Shown: in pieces, positions 11,735 to 23,340 of the stretch
Position numbering within the stretch: position 1 is the stretch's first letter
Layout of the letters: the number at the start of each line of letters is the position of its first letter
From: Coniochaeta sp. PMI_546
Lineage: Eukaryota > Ascomycota > Sordariomycetes > Coniochaetales > Coniochaetaceae
Reading direction: 5' to 3'
Length of the DNA stretch: 64,000 nucleotides
NCBI GenBank assembly: GCA_021432605.1
Contig: MU271147.1
Span: forward strand, 2,046,001 to 2,110,000
Notes under the pieces: generated by a model
What the model was told of the DNA's origin: nothing
Seen by the model: the letters and a program-made list of their open reading frames with translations, nothing else
The model's database searches: none
Made by a program: the position numbers and the translations under genes

Positions 11735-12883
11735 TCACTGACCACCCGTTCCGGAAACCAGGAGGACGACACTGCCCAACTGCCGCCTCAAATCCTCCTT
11801 CTCAACATCATGCGTGTCCTCCACCTCACCCCATCGGCCAATCTGCCAGTCGACCTCGACACTCGCCGCCCTGGCAGCCTCCTCAACGCCAAACTTCTTG
11901 TCGGCGGGCACCTTCTTGCCCACACCGGCATCGCCCTCACTCCACTCAGCCACCAGCCTCGCGCCCGTCAGCAGACTCTTACTGGCCAACACCCCCCTCT
12001 CCAGGCCAGCCAGCTCCCAATGATCCAGACCCGTGACCCAGCCCTGGATCACCTCCCTCACTCCCGGTTTCTGGCTCTTGGGCATGATGCTCTCCCCGTC
12101 CAGGACGGGCTCAATCTCCACCCCGGGCCAGACATGCGTCGTCAGCCACGCTATGGTCTCCACCGTCACCCTCTCCTGGACCTCCCTCAGGCTCTCCCCA
12201 TGATCATTGATGGTGCTCGACTGCAGCACGGGGTTGTTGGGGTCCGGCGGCGGGGCGAGACACAACAGCGAGTCAGTGTCCAGGTACCGCAGCAGGACCT
12301 CCACGACCCCCTTCCTGATCTGGCCCAGGCCGTCGTCCGCCGCCGCGTCGTCGGCTCCGATGTCCAGGGCCCGGCACACCAGGCTGGTCAGCGGGATGAG
12401 GTGCTGCTTCGTCGCCTGCTGGGCGCTGGTGAGCAGGTCCCACTCGAGGGCCACGGCGGCTGCCAGGTGGGGCTTGGAGGCTGGTAGCAGGATGGCTTGC
12501 TTGGTGGTCGGGTGTCGTAGAGGGCGGGCGTCGAGCGAGATCTGGAGCTGGTTGTCGTCGGTCTGTTGTACGTGGACGTGGGTCCAGAAGCGCTTCTTAA
12601 GCGGAGAGGAGGGTTTGCCGGAGGCGGACTTGTTGGCTGCTGAGCGGAGCTCTTTGGCCTGCTTGAGCATCTCGGCTTGCCGCTTGCGCCGGGCGACGCG
12701 CGGGTCCGAGGCCGAGGTTGTGGGTGTCGGTGGCTCCGGGGGAGGACCGGTGCCGTAGACGGGGACGACATCGGCTTGCTGGGCGGGTTTGGTGTGGATT
12801 TGTCGGGTTGTGAAGGAGGAGGTGGACGGGCGGGACAGGCAGTCGCGCAGGGCGAGGAGGGATATCCTTGGTGAGGGCTTCAT
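11735..12883 (-). CDS. ATP12: ATP12, F1-ATPase assembly chaperone
   Basis: ATP12 is a mitochondrial matrix chaperone that binds the free alpha subunit of F1 and hands it on for assembly with beta. The single-exon frame gives 382 residues from the ATG at 12883. The open frame continues upstream only to a TTG, so this ATG is preferred. The N-terminus, MKPSPRISLLALRDCLSRP, is basic and Ser-rich as in a mitochondrial presequence. The family core begins near KKRFWTHVHV and includes LDARPLRHPTTK, AVALEWDLL and LTSLVCRALD, all typical of the ATP12 domain. A Pro-rich linker separates presequence and domain. The C-terminal ~60 residues are variable. The downstream oxygenase gene is convergent and EFR3 lies upstream in the same direction; no functional link to either is apparent. 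Confidence 0.94.
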   Translation of the reverse strand: MKPSPRISLLALRDCLSRPSTSSFTTRQIHTKPAQQADVVPVYGTGPPPEPPTPTTSASDPRVARRKRQAEMLKQAKELRSAANKSASGKPSSPLKKRFWTHVHVQQTDDNQLQISLDARPLRHPTTKQAILLPASKPHLAAAVALEWDLLTSAQQATKQHLIPLTSLVCRALDIGADDAAADDGLGQIRKGVVEVLLRYLDTDSLLCLAPPPDPNNPVLQSSTINDHGESLREVQERVTVETIAWLTTHVWPGVEIEPVLDGESIMPKSQKPGVREVIQGWVTGLDHWELAGLERGVLASKSLLTGARLVAEWSEGDAGVGKKVPADKKFGVEEAARAASVEVDWQIGRWGEVEDTHDVEKEDLRRQLGSVVLLVSGTGGQ

Positions 12884-13525
12884 TTTGGCGTGCACACTCG
12901 GTGTATAAAAGACTTGGATGGAAGAGTTGTCGAGGAATGCCGACTTATGTGACGGGAGCAAAGCTCAACAACGTCTGGAACTTTTGGCGAGGCGGAAAAG
13001 AGTCCACTATGCGCTCTGCTATGGAAACCACTCCGATTGGATGATGGCGTTAGCATGACATCAGGATTGACCCCTGTAAAAGTCAGCCTCGTCCCCGAGG
13101 AGAGCACCAGTTAAAAGGGGCTTCTACCGAAATACACACAAGCACGAGAATGCAAAGTGACTGTGGTGTCGTGCACATCAGCTTGACCTAATTCATTGTG
13201 CAGCTATACGCTAGTATCAATCAACGCTCCTTTGGCAGCCGGCTCGCTATAGACTACAGAACAAAATAAACCACATAATACAACCCCATGATGATCAGAG
13301 TTGCCTCCATCTTTATCCCTTCCCCTGACCTCTAACTCAAACGATGCTTTTCTGGCTCTTGGTCTTTGCCTCCTAATTTATAAGCAGTATGCCAAAAAGG
13401 TGGTGGTATACAAGCATGAAAGAAAGAAACCATCTAAGAACCCGTCTCCTCCATTCACCACCCACCACACACCAGTATTACCACCGCAACCGCGCGTCAT
13501 TCTCTCCCCAGCCCCCAAGAATAAC
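12884..13525. other. ATP12 promoter and EFR3 3' region
   Basis: This interval of about 640 bases follows the EFR3 stop and precedes the ATP12 start, both on the minus strand. It should contain the EFR3 terminator and the ATP12 promoter. A reverse CCAAT box is noted separately. Confidence 0.5.
13034..13040 (-). promoter_or_regulatory. Possible CCAAT box upstream of ATP12
   Basis: The minus strand reads CCAATCG about 150 bases upstream of the ATP12 ATG. CCAAT boxes bind the HAP/AnCF complex, which drives respiratory genes in fungi. A five-base core occurs often by chance, so this is only suggestive. Confidence 0.25.
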
Positions 13526-16500
13526 TCAATAAGGCGGCCGTCCAACGCCCCCAAGCCCCCCAGCTTCAGCCCTGGCATCGATCCCCCGAAGCAGCAGATC
13601 CAGATCCATATTCTCCACCCTCCCGTTCGCCTTGGCCCCCTCCTCGCCCGGCACAGCAGCCCAAGAGGCAGAGAGCACGCTATCCCCTCCCCGGCTCCTG
13701 AGCCCCTTGCGCCCCCCCGTATTCGGCCTCGGCAGAGTCGCACTCAGCTGCGGCTCTCCCAGCTCCCTCGGCAGAGGCGGCACGGGCGGCACCTCCTCCT
13801 CCTCCGCCTCCTGCACGACATCCACTTCTCCCTCGGGAGGGTGCGAATTGAGCGGGCCACTACCCCTCCTCTCCTTCTGGCTCGACACCGGCCTCTCATC
13901 CACCGCCGGCCCGACAGGACGGGGCATCCCGCCCTCCTGCCCAGCAGCAGCCGGGTTGAAACTCAGCTCGCTAGGCGTCATCTCGTAGCTGACCATGCTG
14001 TCACCGCTGCTATCCCCGTCCCCGTCCGCCCCAGCCCGCGTCGTCGTCGCCGCCGTCGTAGTAGACGGCCTCAGCTGCCCCGACAGCGCGGCCTTGAGCT
14101 GGTCCACGCTCGTCACGGCCACCCCGAGCCCGGACCTGCCGCTCGGCGCAGGCGAGACATTGCTCCGCACGCTAGTCTTCCGCAACTTGCTGTTCTGCAC
14201 GGCCAGATTTCCCCCCACGGGACTGGACCCCGGCCTGAGGTTGCTCTGGCTCCCGTGCGGGCTGCTCGCGTACCCGAATCCGGACCCGAACCCCGCGCCG
14301 CCGCCGTTCGCCCCACCATTGACGGCCAACCGCGCCGCCGCCCTGGCAGCAGCAGCAGCCTGGTTCGTCCCCGTCGTCCCCGTCCGGCTGCCGTTGAGCG
14401 AGGCCGACTTGCTCCCCGCCTCGATGGCCGCCATGGCCATCTCCCGCGACCAGTCCGTCAGCATCTGCTCCCTGAACTGCGTCGGTATCTCGTGCTCCAC
14501 CTCGACGGCCGGGATCGAGCTCATGGTCGAGCCCAGGATCGGGTGCGTGAAGCTCCGCCCCGGCGTGCCGCCCGGGCTGGCGGGAGGAGAGGCCGTGGTC
14601 TCCTGGTAGCCTATGCACACGCACTCCACCAGCGACGTCCGGTCGTCGAACGGCAGGAGGGCCTCGAACTCGATCTCCTTGAGCGGCAGGCGCGGCTGCG
14701 GGCGCGCCATGCCCGGCGTGCCGACCAGTTCGAGGAGCGGGGGCGGCACGTGCACGCCCTCGACCCAGAAGTGCTTGCTCCGCCGGCGGACGATCTCGTT
14801 GTGGATGGCGCGCCCCACAACCGTGCCCTCAAAGTTGAACTTTTCTGTGAGGATCCAGAAGTAGCCGTGGCACAGGCTGCCGAGCCGGACCTTGGCGATG
14901 GGCGTCTCGGCGTCCTGGATGTCCTCCTGCAGGCGGAAGACCATCGGCACGCCGTAGCGGACGGCGTTGACGCCGAGCCGGCTGACGAGCTTCGCGAGGA
15001 GCACGTGCAGGAGGACAATATCTGTCTCGTAGTCGACGAATTGGAGGGCGTTGTCGTAGATTGCGACGTGCAGGAGTTGGAGGAAGTGCGAACGTGGTGT
15101 CTTTGTCGGCTTCTCGCGGGCGGAGGCGCTGGAGGCCGCGCGTTTGGCGAGGTTGACGCCGGACAGCTCGCGGGTGGGCTTGCGATGGTTGCGGACCGTC
15201 TCGTCTCGCGCCTTGAGGTCGTCCTTTGTGGTTTCCCGGTCCAGCCAGGTGATGATGGCGTCCACGTAGGCCTTGCGGACGTGGCCGTCGGCGTCGCGGA
15301 GGAGCCACTGCGTGCCTTCCCAGACTTGGATTGGGGTGCGGTTGCGGGAGAGGCTGACGTTCCCGGCCATTTTCGACTTGGGGTTGGCAACCAGCAGGAT
15401 CGACTTGATAGCCTTCAGAGCGGCCACCTTGGCGATGGTGAGCGAGAAGAGGGAGTCGAGGTGCGAGTCCTCCACCGATGTCACCGATCCTGACGGTCCG
15501 CCGTTCACATCTGCCTTCTCGCCCTGTGGTGAGTTATTCGCAGTGTTGCCCGACCGTGAAGGTCTGAGCTTCTGCAGTATCGTCGTGATCATGTCCGAGA
15601 TCTGATCGGCGTAGTAGACATGCGTCGCCAGGTCTCCGATGCAGTGCTGCAGCCTCCCCAACAGTTCCTTACGCTGCGAGGAAATTCTTTCAGCTTGCTC
15701 GGCGAACTGCAGCGCTGTGGGCGACCTGAGATCAGGCTGTCCCGGTCCCGGTCCCTCGCTCCTCATGGTATTTGGGTCTCCCGGCATCTGCACCAGTCTC
15801 CTCATGTGGGTGATGAGATTTAACAGGACGTCCATGACGCTGAGGCCGATCAGGTTGACGTCGGACCGCAACAGCGACCCGAGCATGGCCGCAAGGACAA
15901 TATGTTGCTGCAGATTCTCGTCCACCAGCGGTCGCTTGACGAGGTTGTCCAGTGTCGTGACCAGTATCGTATACCGATCCTGCACGGGTGCCCATTGCGA
16001 GACGAGGCTGAACATCTTGATCGCCCACCCCGAATCCCTTCCGCTGTTCGGGTGCGTCTTGACCACGACCTCGCCTTGGCTTACCCTCTCCTCGATAAAA
16101 CTGAGCAGAGCAAGAGTCGCGGCATAGATCTGCGTCCGGTTCGGCACGACAAATATCTGCTTGAGACACTGCATCGCCAGCACACCGATATCCTCCTCAG
16201 CCAACTTATCCACATCGAGGGCGGATCCGGACAGGGCAATGGGATTCGTGTCGCCCGCCGTGTCAGCTGTGCGGACCGTGGCGATACTAGTCCTCCTCTT
16301 GAGCAGTCCGCCGGCGTCCACCTTCTCCTCCATGTGGGACCGGTGCAGCAGCACCTCGAGAAAGTCCTCGTTGTCGGTCCACAGATTCTCCAGAATCATG
16401 GGTACGATAACGTCGTACTGCCTGCCAGAAGCGGTCGACAGAGCATCGGACGAGGCGACGCTCTTGATCGCTACCAGTCCTGCGTTGCGCCATCTCATCG

Positions 16501-17108
16501 ACACGGGCTTGCTCGGCTGGACTTTGCCGGGCGATGAGCGAGTGGAGGCCAGTGCGGCATAGTGGCGGACTATGGATTCGTATTGTCGTAGATAAGCCTG
16601 GTCTGCGAGCAGAGACGCGGCATCGTGGTGTTCGCAGAATGCCTCAAACGTCGGGAGGGAAGACTCGACTAAGGTGATGTCGTTGGAGCGGAGGATCTGG
16701 TCGAGGATCTTGAGCACGCATGGCGCGATGAGAGGGAGGTCCTTGGGTGATTTCTCGATCAGAGCTGTCAGGATCTGGAGGGTGACTTGGACGTTCCTGT
16801 AGACAAATGAAGAGGTTAGGAGACAAGCAACAGCGAGAAGGAGCGTGGAGCGTCAACCACGCTCTGGACCGGAAGAGGTCGGAATGGACGTACCCTATCC
16901 GCATGCGGTAGACGTCGCTGGCTGTCTTCTTCTCCAAGAAATTGCCAACCTTCTGTATCTTGGTGCGGCGCGACTGGGCGTAGAACAAGAGGTAGCTGAG
17001 CTCGCTCGAGTTGGGCTTGACGTCGACGGCGCCCTTGGTGGTGCGCGGGTAACATTTGAGGACCAGGACCTGGTGCTTCGGGCGGCACCGCTGCTGGATC
17101 GCGTTCAT
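13526..17108 (-). CDS. EFR3: EFR3, plasma-membrane scaffold for the Stt4 PI4-kinase
   Basis: EFR3 anchors the phosphatidylinositol 4-kinase Stt4 with Ypp1 at PI4P patches of the plasma membrane. Two exons, 17108-16894 and 16796-13526, join in frame to give 1161 residues. The N-terminus MNAIQQRCRPKHQVLVLKCY carries cysteines and basic residues, matching the lipid-modified, basic-patch membrane anchor of the family. It is followed by the all-helical, armadillo/HEAT-like region typical of fungal EFR3 (segments around LILNCY-like helices, IYAATLALLSFIEERV, QHIVLAAMLGSLL). The last ~300 residues are low in complexity, rich in Ser, Gly, Ala and acidic runs, and very GC-rich. That composition keeps long antisense frames open on the plus strand (13301-15493), which are not genes. 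The 16893-16797 intron is a clean GTACGT...ACAG. Confidence 0.93.
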
Positions 17109-19095
17109 GCTGAGTGACAGCGAGAGCGCAGGGTCTTTTCTCAGGCACGCATCAAAGGCAGCAGGAGCGGAGCGAACCCTACGCGCAGCGAAAGTGTCTG
17201 GAGCGGGTCGTGCGAGTTGAATCCGAGTCTCTCCGTCTGTGTTGATGCAACGTGGAGCCTCCTTGGTAGTAGGGAGAGCTCACTCGCCCAAGGACAATCG
17301 GAGAGTGATTCAATTAGATGCTCAGCTTGACTAAAGGGGGAAGGTTGTGACAGTGTTATTATCAAGCTACTAATCAGCTCGAAGGATGGGGGACCATGCC
17401 GGGCAGCCTTGTTGCTGACGGGGGGGAGATTTGATGCAGTTCAAGAAAAAGTCCGGGCCCATTCTGGCGCTGAGGTCGAAGTGCGTAATTACTTTTACCA
17501 TTCCGGGGTACCTTAGGTGTCATCCAGCAACAGCAACAGCGACAGTCAGCGCCAAGGAACCTAGACCTCGACAAGGTACTTTCTACCTTAGGCACTGCAC
17601 CACAGTACAGTATTGTGTTACAACCTTTTTTACGCGTATATCAGCTTGGGAATGGGACAAGACCCGGATCGACATCCAGCTTCACTTAAAGGGTACGTGT
17701 TACAACTGCACACTATATCATGAGACAGCTACACACAAATGATACACCTGTTCACTTTCGTGATTTTCATTTGCATTTGGGCAGAGGGAAAACGGATGAT
17801 GCATGGTGCAGCGCATCTGACGTGAACGCATGACTTTTCGAGGTACCCGTACCTTAGGCAACCTGATGATGGTACCTTTGGACTTGGCTAGAGATAGGTA
17901 TCTTTCTGTTTCCAAACATGCCCTGCCCGGCTCGAGATTTCCGTCCGTGACGTATGACCACCAGTTTCCTTTATACCGGTAGTTCGTTGCAACTCTACTA
18001 TGTACGGGCAAAAGGTAAAGGTATGACCATGTTTGCGACTTGGTACGAGCATCCAGACACCCGTCCAACGACATCATGCCGCCCATTGGACACCTCGACC
18101 AACCTTGCATCCTTCCCCAACATTTTCCAGACCACATGTACTACCAATATGTCGTGTTATATCACGCATCTTATTTTGGCAACGTGTTGGTAACACAACG
18201 AACCGGCCGGATACGCATGTTTGCACCATCAGAGAAGCCACAAAGACTTGGACACCTCGAGTTAATACCCATTGAAACTCACCGTCGTCCGGACCCAAAA
18301 AAAGTTTACAGAGCGAAAAAGACCACAAAGGTATTTTTATGCAAACACACGCCCTCGAGTCACCGACCAGACAGAGAGAGAGAGATAAAGGGAGAGACAG
18401 AGAAAGACACCGCTCTTCTTGATACTGTGATACATTCGCCATGCAAACTCCCCATTGAAAACCATCTTGGCCAGAGACAGAGACGCGAAAAAACACGGCC
18501 GCCTGAATCCCCAATTTCATCTCGCTCGCTTCCAGTAACCACTCCCCCCCAGGCTTCAATGCTGTCGCGCTATGCCTCTCCCTCCTCCTTCCTGCCCACC
18601 AACCCGTCCCCCATGAATCAAGAGAGTGACGGTGACGAGAAAGCCGGGCGCAGCTGATCGTAGTTCGTTGTTGCGTGAGTAAAAGTCGTCGTTCTCGTGT
18701 TGCGTATTCGCCGATAGTTGGCCCTCCTGTACACCGCAAGGTCCGTCTGTTCCTGCGAGAAGAAAGGGCGTGACCAGACCGACCATTCTTGACAGACGGT
18801 GGATACGGAGGCCTTTTTCAGAGCCTCCTGACTTTCCAAAACCGAGCAGTCTTGTAACTCCGGCCCGTAACCGAAGGACTGAAACGCCGGTAGTTCGCGA
18901 GTTGTGAGTTCATACAAGTAAACGAATGATTTATGAAGTAAGGTAAAGGTAGGATGGTGTGTTGTCGTATAATAAGTACAAAGGAAAAATATGTATCCCA
19001 TCATCAGAACGCGGCACTCAGTGGGATTGTCCGTCGTGACGGATGGCCAAGAAAGCACAGCCGCGTCTCTGTCGAAAGTATGTCCGTAGTCGTCT
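17109..19095. other. EFR3 upstream region and FHA-gene 3' region
   Basis: No gene was recognised in this 2-kb interval. It should hold the EFR3 promoter and 5' leader and the 3' end of the FHA gene. Three TACCTTAGG words lie between 17505 and 17860. A purine-rich GAGA tract lies at 18366-18410. Two roughly 200-codon frames overlap on opposite strands at 18.0-18.7 kb but look non-coding. Confidence 0.5.
18366..18410 (+). repeat. Purine-rich GA tract
   Basis: An imperfect run of GA and GAGA units, broken by a few C and T bases, in the spacer between EFR3 and the FHA gene. It is a simple-sequence tract of unknown function. Confidence 0.6.
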
Positions 19096-21471
19096 CTACC
19101 GGTCCAGGCGCGGGTGTGGTTGCCACCCGTTGATATAAGCCATCATACCGATCCCAAGCAGCACCACGCCAATCATGGAGGCGTAAGGCAGGCCCTGCAT
19201 TAACAAGGCTGGGTCCTGACCGGGCTTCCCGAGCTCCTTGTTGCTCGGCGTTATCGTGTTGGTTCGGGACAGAGTCGGAATCTCCTGGTCATCTTCGGCA
19301 ACCGGTACCTCGTCTGAGGTCTCGCCGACCACCGCGCCGTTCGGAACGGACGCGTTCTCGCCCTGCTTCTTCTCCACGCCACGGCTGCCTGGCCGGGATC
19401 TGCTCCTGCGTGGCGACCTGGACTTCCGCTCGGCCGCACGCTGCTTGTCTTCCTCGTCGCGCCGCCTTATCTGCATCACCATCTCCGCCAACGTCTTCCG
19501 GTCCTCGTCCCTCTCTGCCTCGGCCTTCTCAGCCCGCTCCCTAAAGGCCTCGAGCTGCTCTCTCAAGCCGACCATCTCGCTCACCATCGAGTCTATCCGC
19601 GACTGGAAGACGGCCGTGGCGGCCTCAAACGGGTCTGGTCGTGGTTGCGGATCCGCCTCCTCCGGCTCCTTGGCCACCATGCCAGGTTCTGGTGTCGACG
19701 GCCTCTCCGTAGCGAGGTCGAATGCTCTATCCAGTTCCGAATCCAGCTGCGGTTGTGCAGCATCTGGCTCGGCGGAACCGTTTGCCTTGGCCGCGTTGGA
19801 CTCCTCGATCTTCCGGGCCAGGTCCTCCGCCATGAGCCGAGCCTCACGTTCTTTTTGGAACATCTCTTCTAGCTCGCGGACCCGGGCACTGTGGCTGTCG
19901 ATCTCCTTCTTTGCGTTGCTGAGGGCCTCGGTGAGCTGCAGGATCTGGCTGAGGTTCTCCTGGCGGGCGGGCGACGTGCTTCTATTCTGCGTCTTGGGCT
20001 TTTCGGTCGCGACCCTCTTCAAGGACGGATTCTCTGCGCCGTGAGGTCTGGCGATATCGGGCTTCTCGGGTAGGGGCTGTGACGGAGGTGGGGCAGGGGG
20101 ATCCGAGAATCTGTTTTTGCCGCCGTCTGATCGGAAGGACAGACCGTTGCTGCCGTTGGCCATGTGAGCTTTGGGTGCCTCGGCGGCATCTGGCTTGTCT
20201 GGGTTCTTGATGTCTTCTTTGGAGAGTAAAGCGCTGATGAACTGGCCTGTCCGTGCGAGGTCTTGGTTTTGTAGGCGAGCATTGCGCATCTCATTCTATC
20301 ATGTGTGTCAGCAGTATCCCAGAGTAGGTAGTGTAGCTTCTTCGTCACGTACATGGAGTCTCTTGACTATGTGCTCCGTCGTTATAGGATTTAGCCAGAA
20401 CTGCCGTGGTTGTACCGGTCCGTTAGGCTGGGCACCGGCGATCGCGGCAGCGGCGGGAGTCATGCGTCCATTCGCGGAGGCTTGGCTGCCCGTCCTCGGC
20501 CGGAAGGGAGTGCCGGCAAGAGGCATCATCCCGTTGCCGGCCGGATCTAATTCTGGAAAGCCCATATCGAGTATACTGTTGGAGGGGCTCACGAATCCGG
20601 CGTGTTCTACCTTTGCTGCGACTTTGTGATGAACCACAGTCTTCTGATCCTCGTTAACAATGTCGATACCAAGTTCGAGGTGATCCTGGGTCTGCAGTTC
20701 ATGAGGCTCGGACTCTCTGTTTTCTTGGGACAGGCGAGCGCCGTTGACGAAGGTGCCGTTGGACGACTTGATGTCTCGGATCCAAATCTTGCCATTCCGA
20801 TCTGCCCATATCTCAGCATGCTGCCTGGAAAGCACTTTGCTATCGAAGAAGCCGTTGACGGGCGTGGGGACAGTCTTTGCATTTGTCTGACGGCCGATCC
20901 TCAAAGTGTCCGGGTAGAAGGGAACTGATATCGTTTTCCTCTCAAACGTTCCATTGAGAGACAACAGATATAGCACAGGTTGGCCACCGACCGCGAGGCC
21001 CTCGGTGCCGGGTCGAGGCATGGCGTTTTGGTGAGACATTATCTGGCTTTGCGAATTCAGGATGGAAGAGGGCTGGTTCATGGGCGGCATGCCGTTCATT
21101 CCATTCGGTACCAGTGGTCGTCCAGCAGGCGGTCGTTGAAAATCGGGCGGCCCCTCTAGCTTCCCTACAGGCCATGGACCTTTTGGTTGGGGCCTTTTAC
21201 GGGCGTTAGGCTGGGGGTTGGACCAGTTGTTGGCATCGCCGAGACTTTGGAGTGAATTGCCATTTGTCTGGGGCGTGGAGGACACAGTAGAGGTGGAGGA
21301 GGCGGAGGAGGTGGACGAAGTCGAAGCTATCGAAGACGCCGAGTTGGATCGTCGAAGCATCTCGTTCCTCACGTGGGGGGCATTCATCGAGTTGATGGTT
21401 TGCCCGCCGTTAACACCCCATGACGGCCGGCTCAAGTTCGAGAAGCTAGGAGGGTTGGCTACAGCCGTCAT
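19096..21471 (-). CDS. PRO45: FHA-domain, coiled-coil, tail-anchored protein (SLMAP/PRO45/Far9-10 type)
   Basis: This is the SLMAP-like subunit of the STRIPAK phosphatase-kinase complex, which in fungi controls hyphal fusion, fruiting-body development and septation. Two exons, 21471-20353 and 20295-19096, give 772 residues. A Ser/Thr-rich N-terminus is followed by an FHA domain at about residues 167-283, with the phosphothreonine-binding signature in RIGRQ, VLSRQHAE and SSNGTFVNG. A long coiled coil rich in Glu, Arg and Ala follows (for example EMFQKEREARLMAEDLARK). The C-terminus has one hydrophobic segment, ASMIGVVLLGIGMMAYI, eleven residues before the end, as in a tail anchor to the ER or nuclear envelope. 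The order FHA, coiled coil, tail anchor is that of SLMAP, Sordaria PRO45, Neurospora HAM-4 and yeast Far9/Far10. The exact orthologue name is an inference. Confidence 0.9.
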
Positions 21472-22861
21472 TTAGAAAAGCCGTCGCGTGTGAGATTTGC
21501 GAGTGGAGGATATGGCGGATGGATAAAGTATAGGGAATGACCAGGTGGAGACCAGAGGAGCGACGAGTGACGAGTTGACGAGCGGAGTGCACGCCGTCAG
21601 CGCGCTCGAGCGTCGTCGCGGGGCGCCTTGCAACGTTTATGGTAAGTCGGGTTATCGAAAATCGAGATCGCCGTCGTCGTCGAAACAATCAGAGGCAATA
21701 AGTCTAGCTCATGCGGATCGTGTCGTGGTCGCAGATAGAGATTTGTGGTGGACTGATTGAAAATAGTTGACGGTAAGTTTTGGCACAGTGAATGTTGATT
21801 CTGGAATGCCTTGTACGGGGTGCACAGTCCACCAACTATTCCAGCCGCAGCGCCAGGATATGCGGCGGTGTGCCGACCAGAGCGGAAAGGGGCACTCGGA
21901 CCGGAAGTTGGACCAAACACTGTCACGAACACCAGAAGCTACTCGAATACCGACCAGACTGGGGTTTAAAGGTCTACACAAGGTAGCTTCAAGGGGTTGT
22001 TGGTTCAGCAGAGGGGACAGATTGACGCTGAATCTGGCAAGTTTTCGAGTTTCTCCTCAGCAACTCGTCGACCACCACCGTCCCTGTCTGTCCACCAAGG
22101 ACCATCGACGATTCTGCGCCCCGTCTCGCTTAGGCGCTTACTAGCGTGATTGACTGACTGAGCGGATGAGGCACCATTCCACCATTGGACGATTGGACCA
22201 AGGAGTGATCGATCTACACTGTACGAGAACAATGGGCACGCGCCGGGCAGATGGTTACTACTTTACATAGTATGCTAGCGTCTTAACAGTCTGCATTTAA
22301 TACCAAGGTCAGGGCTGACACTGCTCTGGTGCATTACTTGTACGATGGTAGTTGTTTGGTGCTTCCTCTTGCAGCATATCGACTGCCTGTATGCAATTAT
22401 GGCCGGCTGCTTCTTGGATGCGGAGGGATGCGTAAGGGAAGCACGATAGATTGACCACCAACCTATGCTTAGAAGTAACTGATTCAAGATTGTCTTCAGC
22501 TCATGGCTACACCAACTAGGTAGACTCTAGAGGTAATTCACCTGTATTCTTCCAGAATCTAGAGATCGCGACTCGATATTCCAGGCACGACTGCCGCTGT
22601 GTCACGCGACAATCTAAGTACCTCAGTACTGTACCTAGCGGCCCGTGCTCCCATGATGGGAAGCTCCATGATATAGTGTATTTTGGTCTGTGCACGACCA
22701 CCTGATAAGCCGCGCGATTGCAATTCTTGTGAGCCGAGGCGGACAAGGCTGAGCCAGAGCTTTGAACGTCGGAGCATTTCGCCCTGTCAACCAGTCTCTA
22801 TCTGCACAGCAAGCAAACCTTGCCTCACAGACACCCTAAACCCCAGACTCACCCACCCAGA
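21472..22861. other. Divergent promoter region, FHA gene / MGR2
   Basis: This 1.4-kb interval separates the start of the FHA gene (minus) from the start of MGR2 (plus) and must contain both promoters. Short GTAC-rich words (TACCTCAGTACTGTACCT near 22618) are present. No gene was recognised. Confidence 0.5.
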
Positions 22862-23340
22862 ATGCCTCCTCCACCCAGCCATGGCCTTGCTGGCCCCTCG
22901 ACATTCGACAAGCGTACGCCTACTCTGTTGCAAACCCACCGCAAATCGAGCTAGAAAGAAAGCTGACAATGCCGCAGTCAAGATGGGCGCAATGATGGGC
23001 GGCAGTGTCGGTGTCATCATCGGCTTCATATTCGGCACAGTCAACATCTTCCGGTACGGCGCAGGCCCCAACGGAATCATGCGGACCCTGGGACAGTTCA
23101 TGCTGGGATCCGGCGCAACGTTCGGGTAAGAGAACACTCCTCTGGCAAAATGCAATCAATCTGCCTGCAAACTCGAAGCTGACCGTCTGTCGCTGCAGAT
23201 TCTTCATGTCTATCGGCAGCGTCATCCGGTCCGACTCGTCTCCCATCGTCGAACAGGCATACGCGCTGTCGAGGAGGCGGCCACTCATCATGGCTGCCCA
23301 GGCATACCGAGCACCTTTCCCCAAGCGGAACGATGAATAA
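22862..23340 (+). CDS. MGR2: MGR2/ROMO1, TIM23-translocase subunit
   Basis: Mgr2 is a small inner-membrane protein that couples TIM21 to the TIM23 translocase and gates lateral release of preproteins. Three exons, 22862-22913, 22978-23125 and 23199-23340, give 113 residues. The start MPPPPSHGLAGPSTFDKL, joined by splicing to KMGAMMGGSVG, matches fungal Mgr2 far better than the unspliced frame from 22881. Two membrane helices are visible: GGSVGVIIGFIFGTVNIF, and the stretch around LGQFMLGSGATFGFFMSIG, both rich in Gly as required for helix packing. The C-terminus is short and basic. Because the first exon has only 52 bases, simple ORF calling gives a wrong N-terminus. Confidence 0.95.

Noticed and set aside
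12884-12961. Upstream extension of ATP12 by 26 codons
   Set aside because: The extension begins at TTG, and the ATG at 12883 gives a proper basic presequence.
13301-15493. A 730-codon plus-strand open frame opposite EFR3
   Set aside because: It is rich in Arg, Pro, His and Leu without any domain, and lies antisense to the well-supported EFR3 frame in a very GC-rich stretch where stops are rare.
18040-18739. Two frames of about 205 and 221 codons on opposite strands
   Set aside because: They overlap each other, contain simple-sequence stretches from the GA tract and have no recognisable motif; neither has better support than the other.
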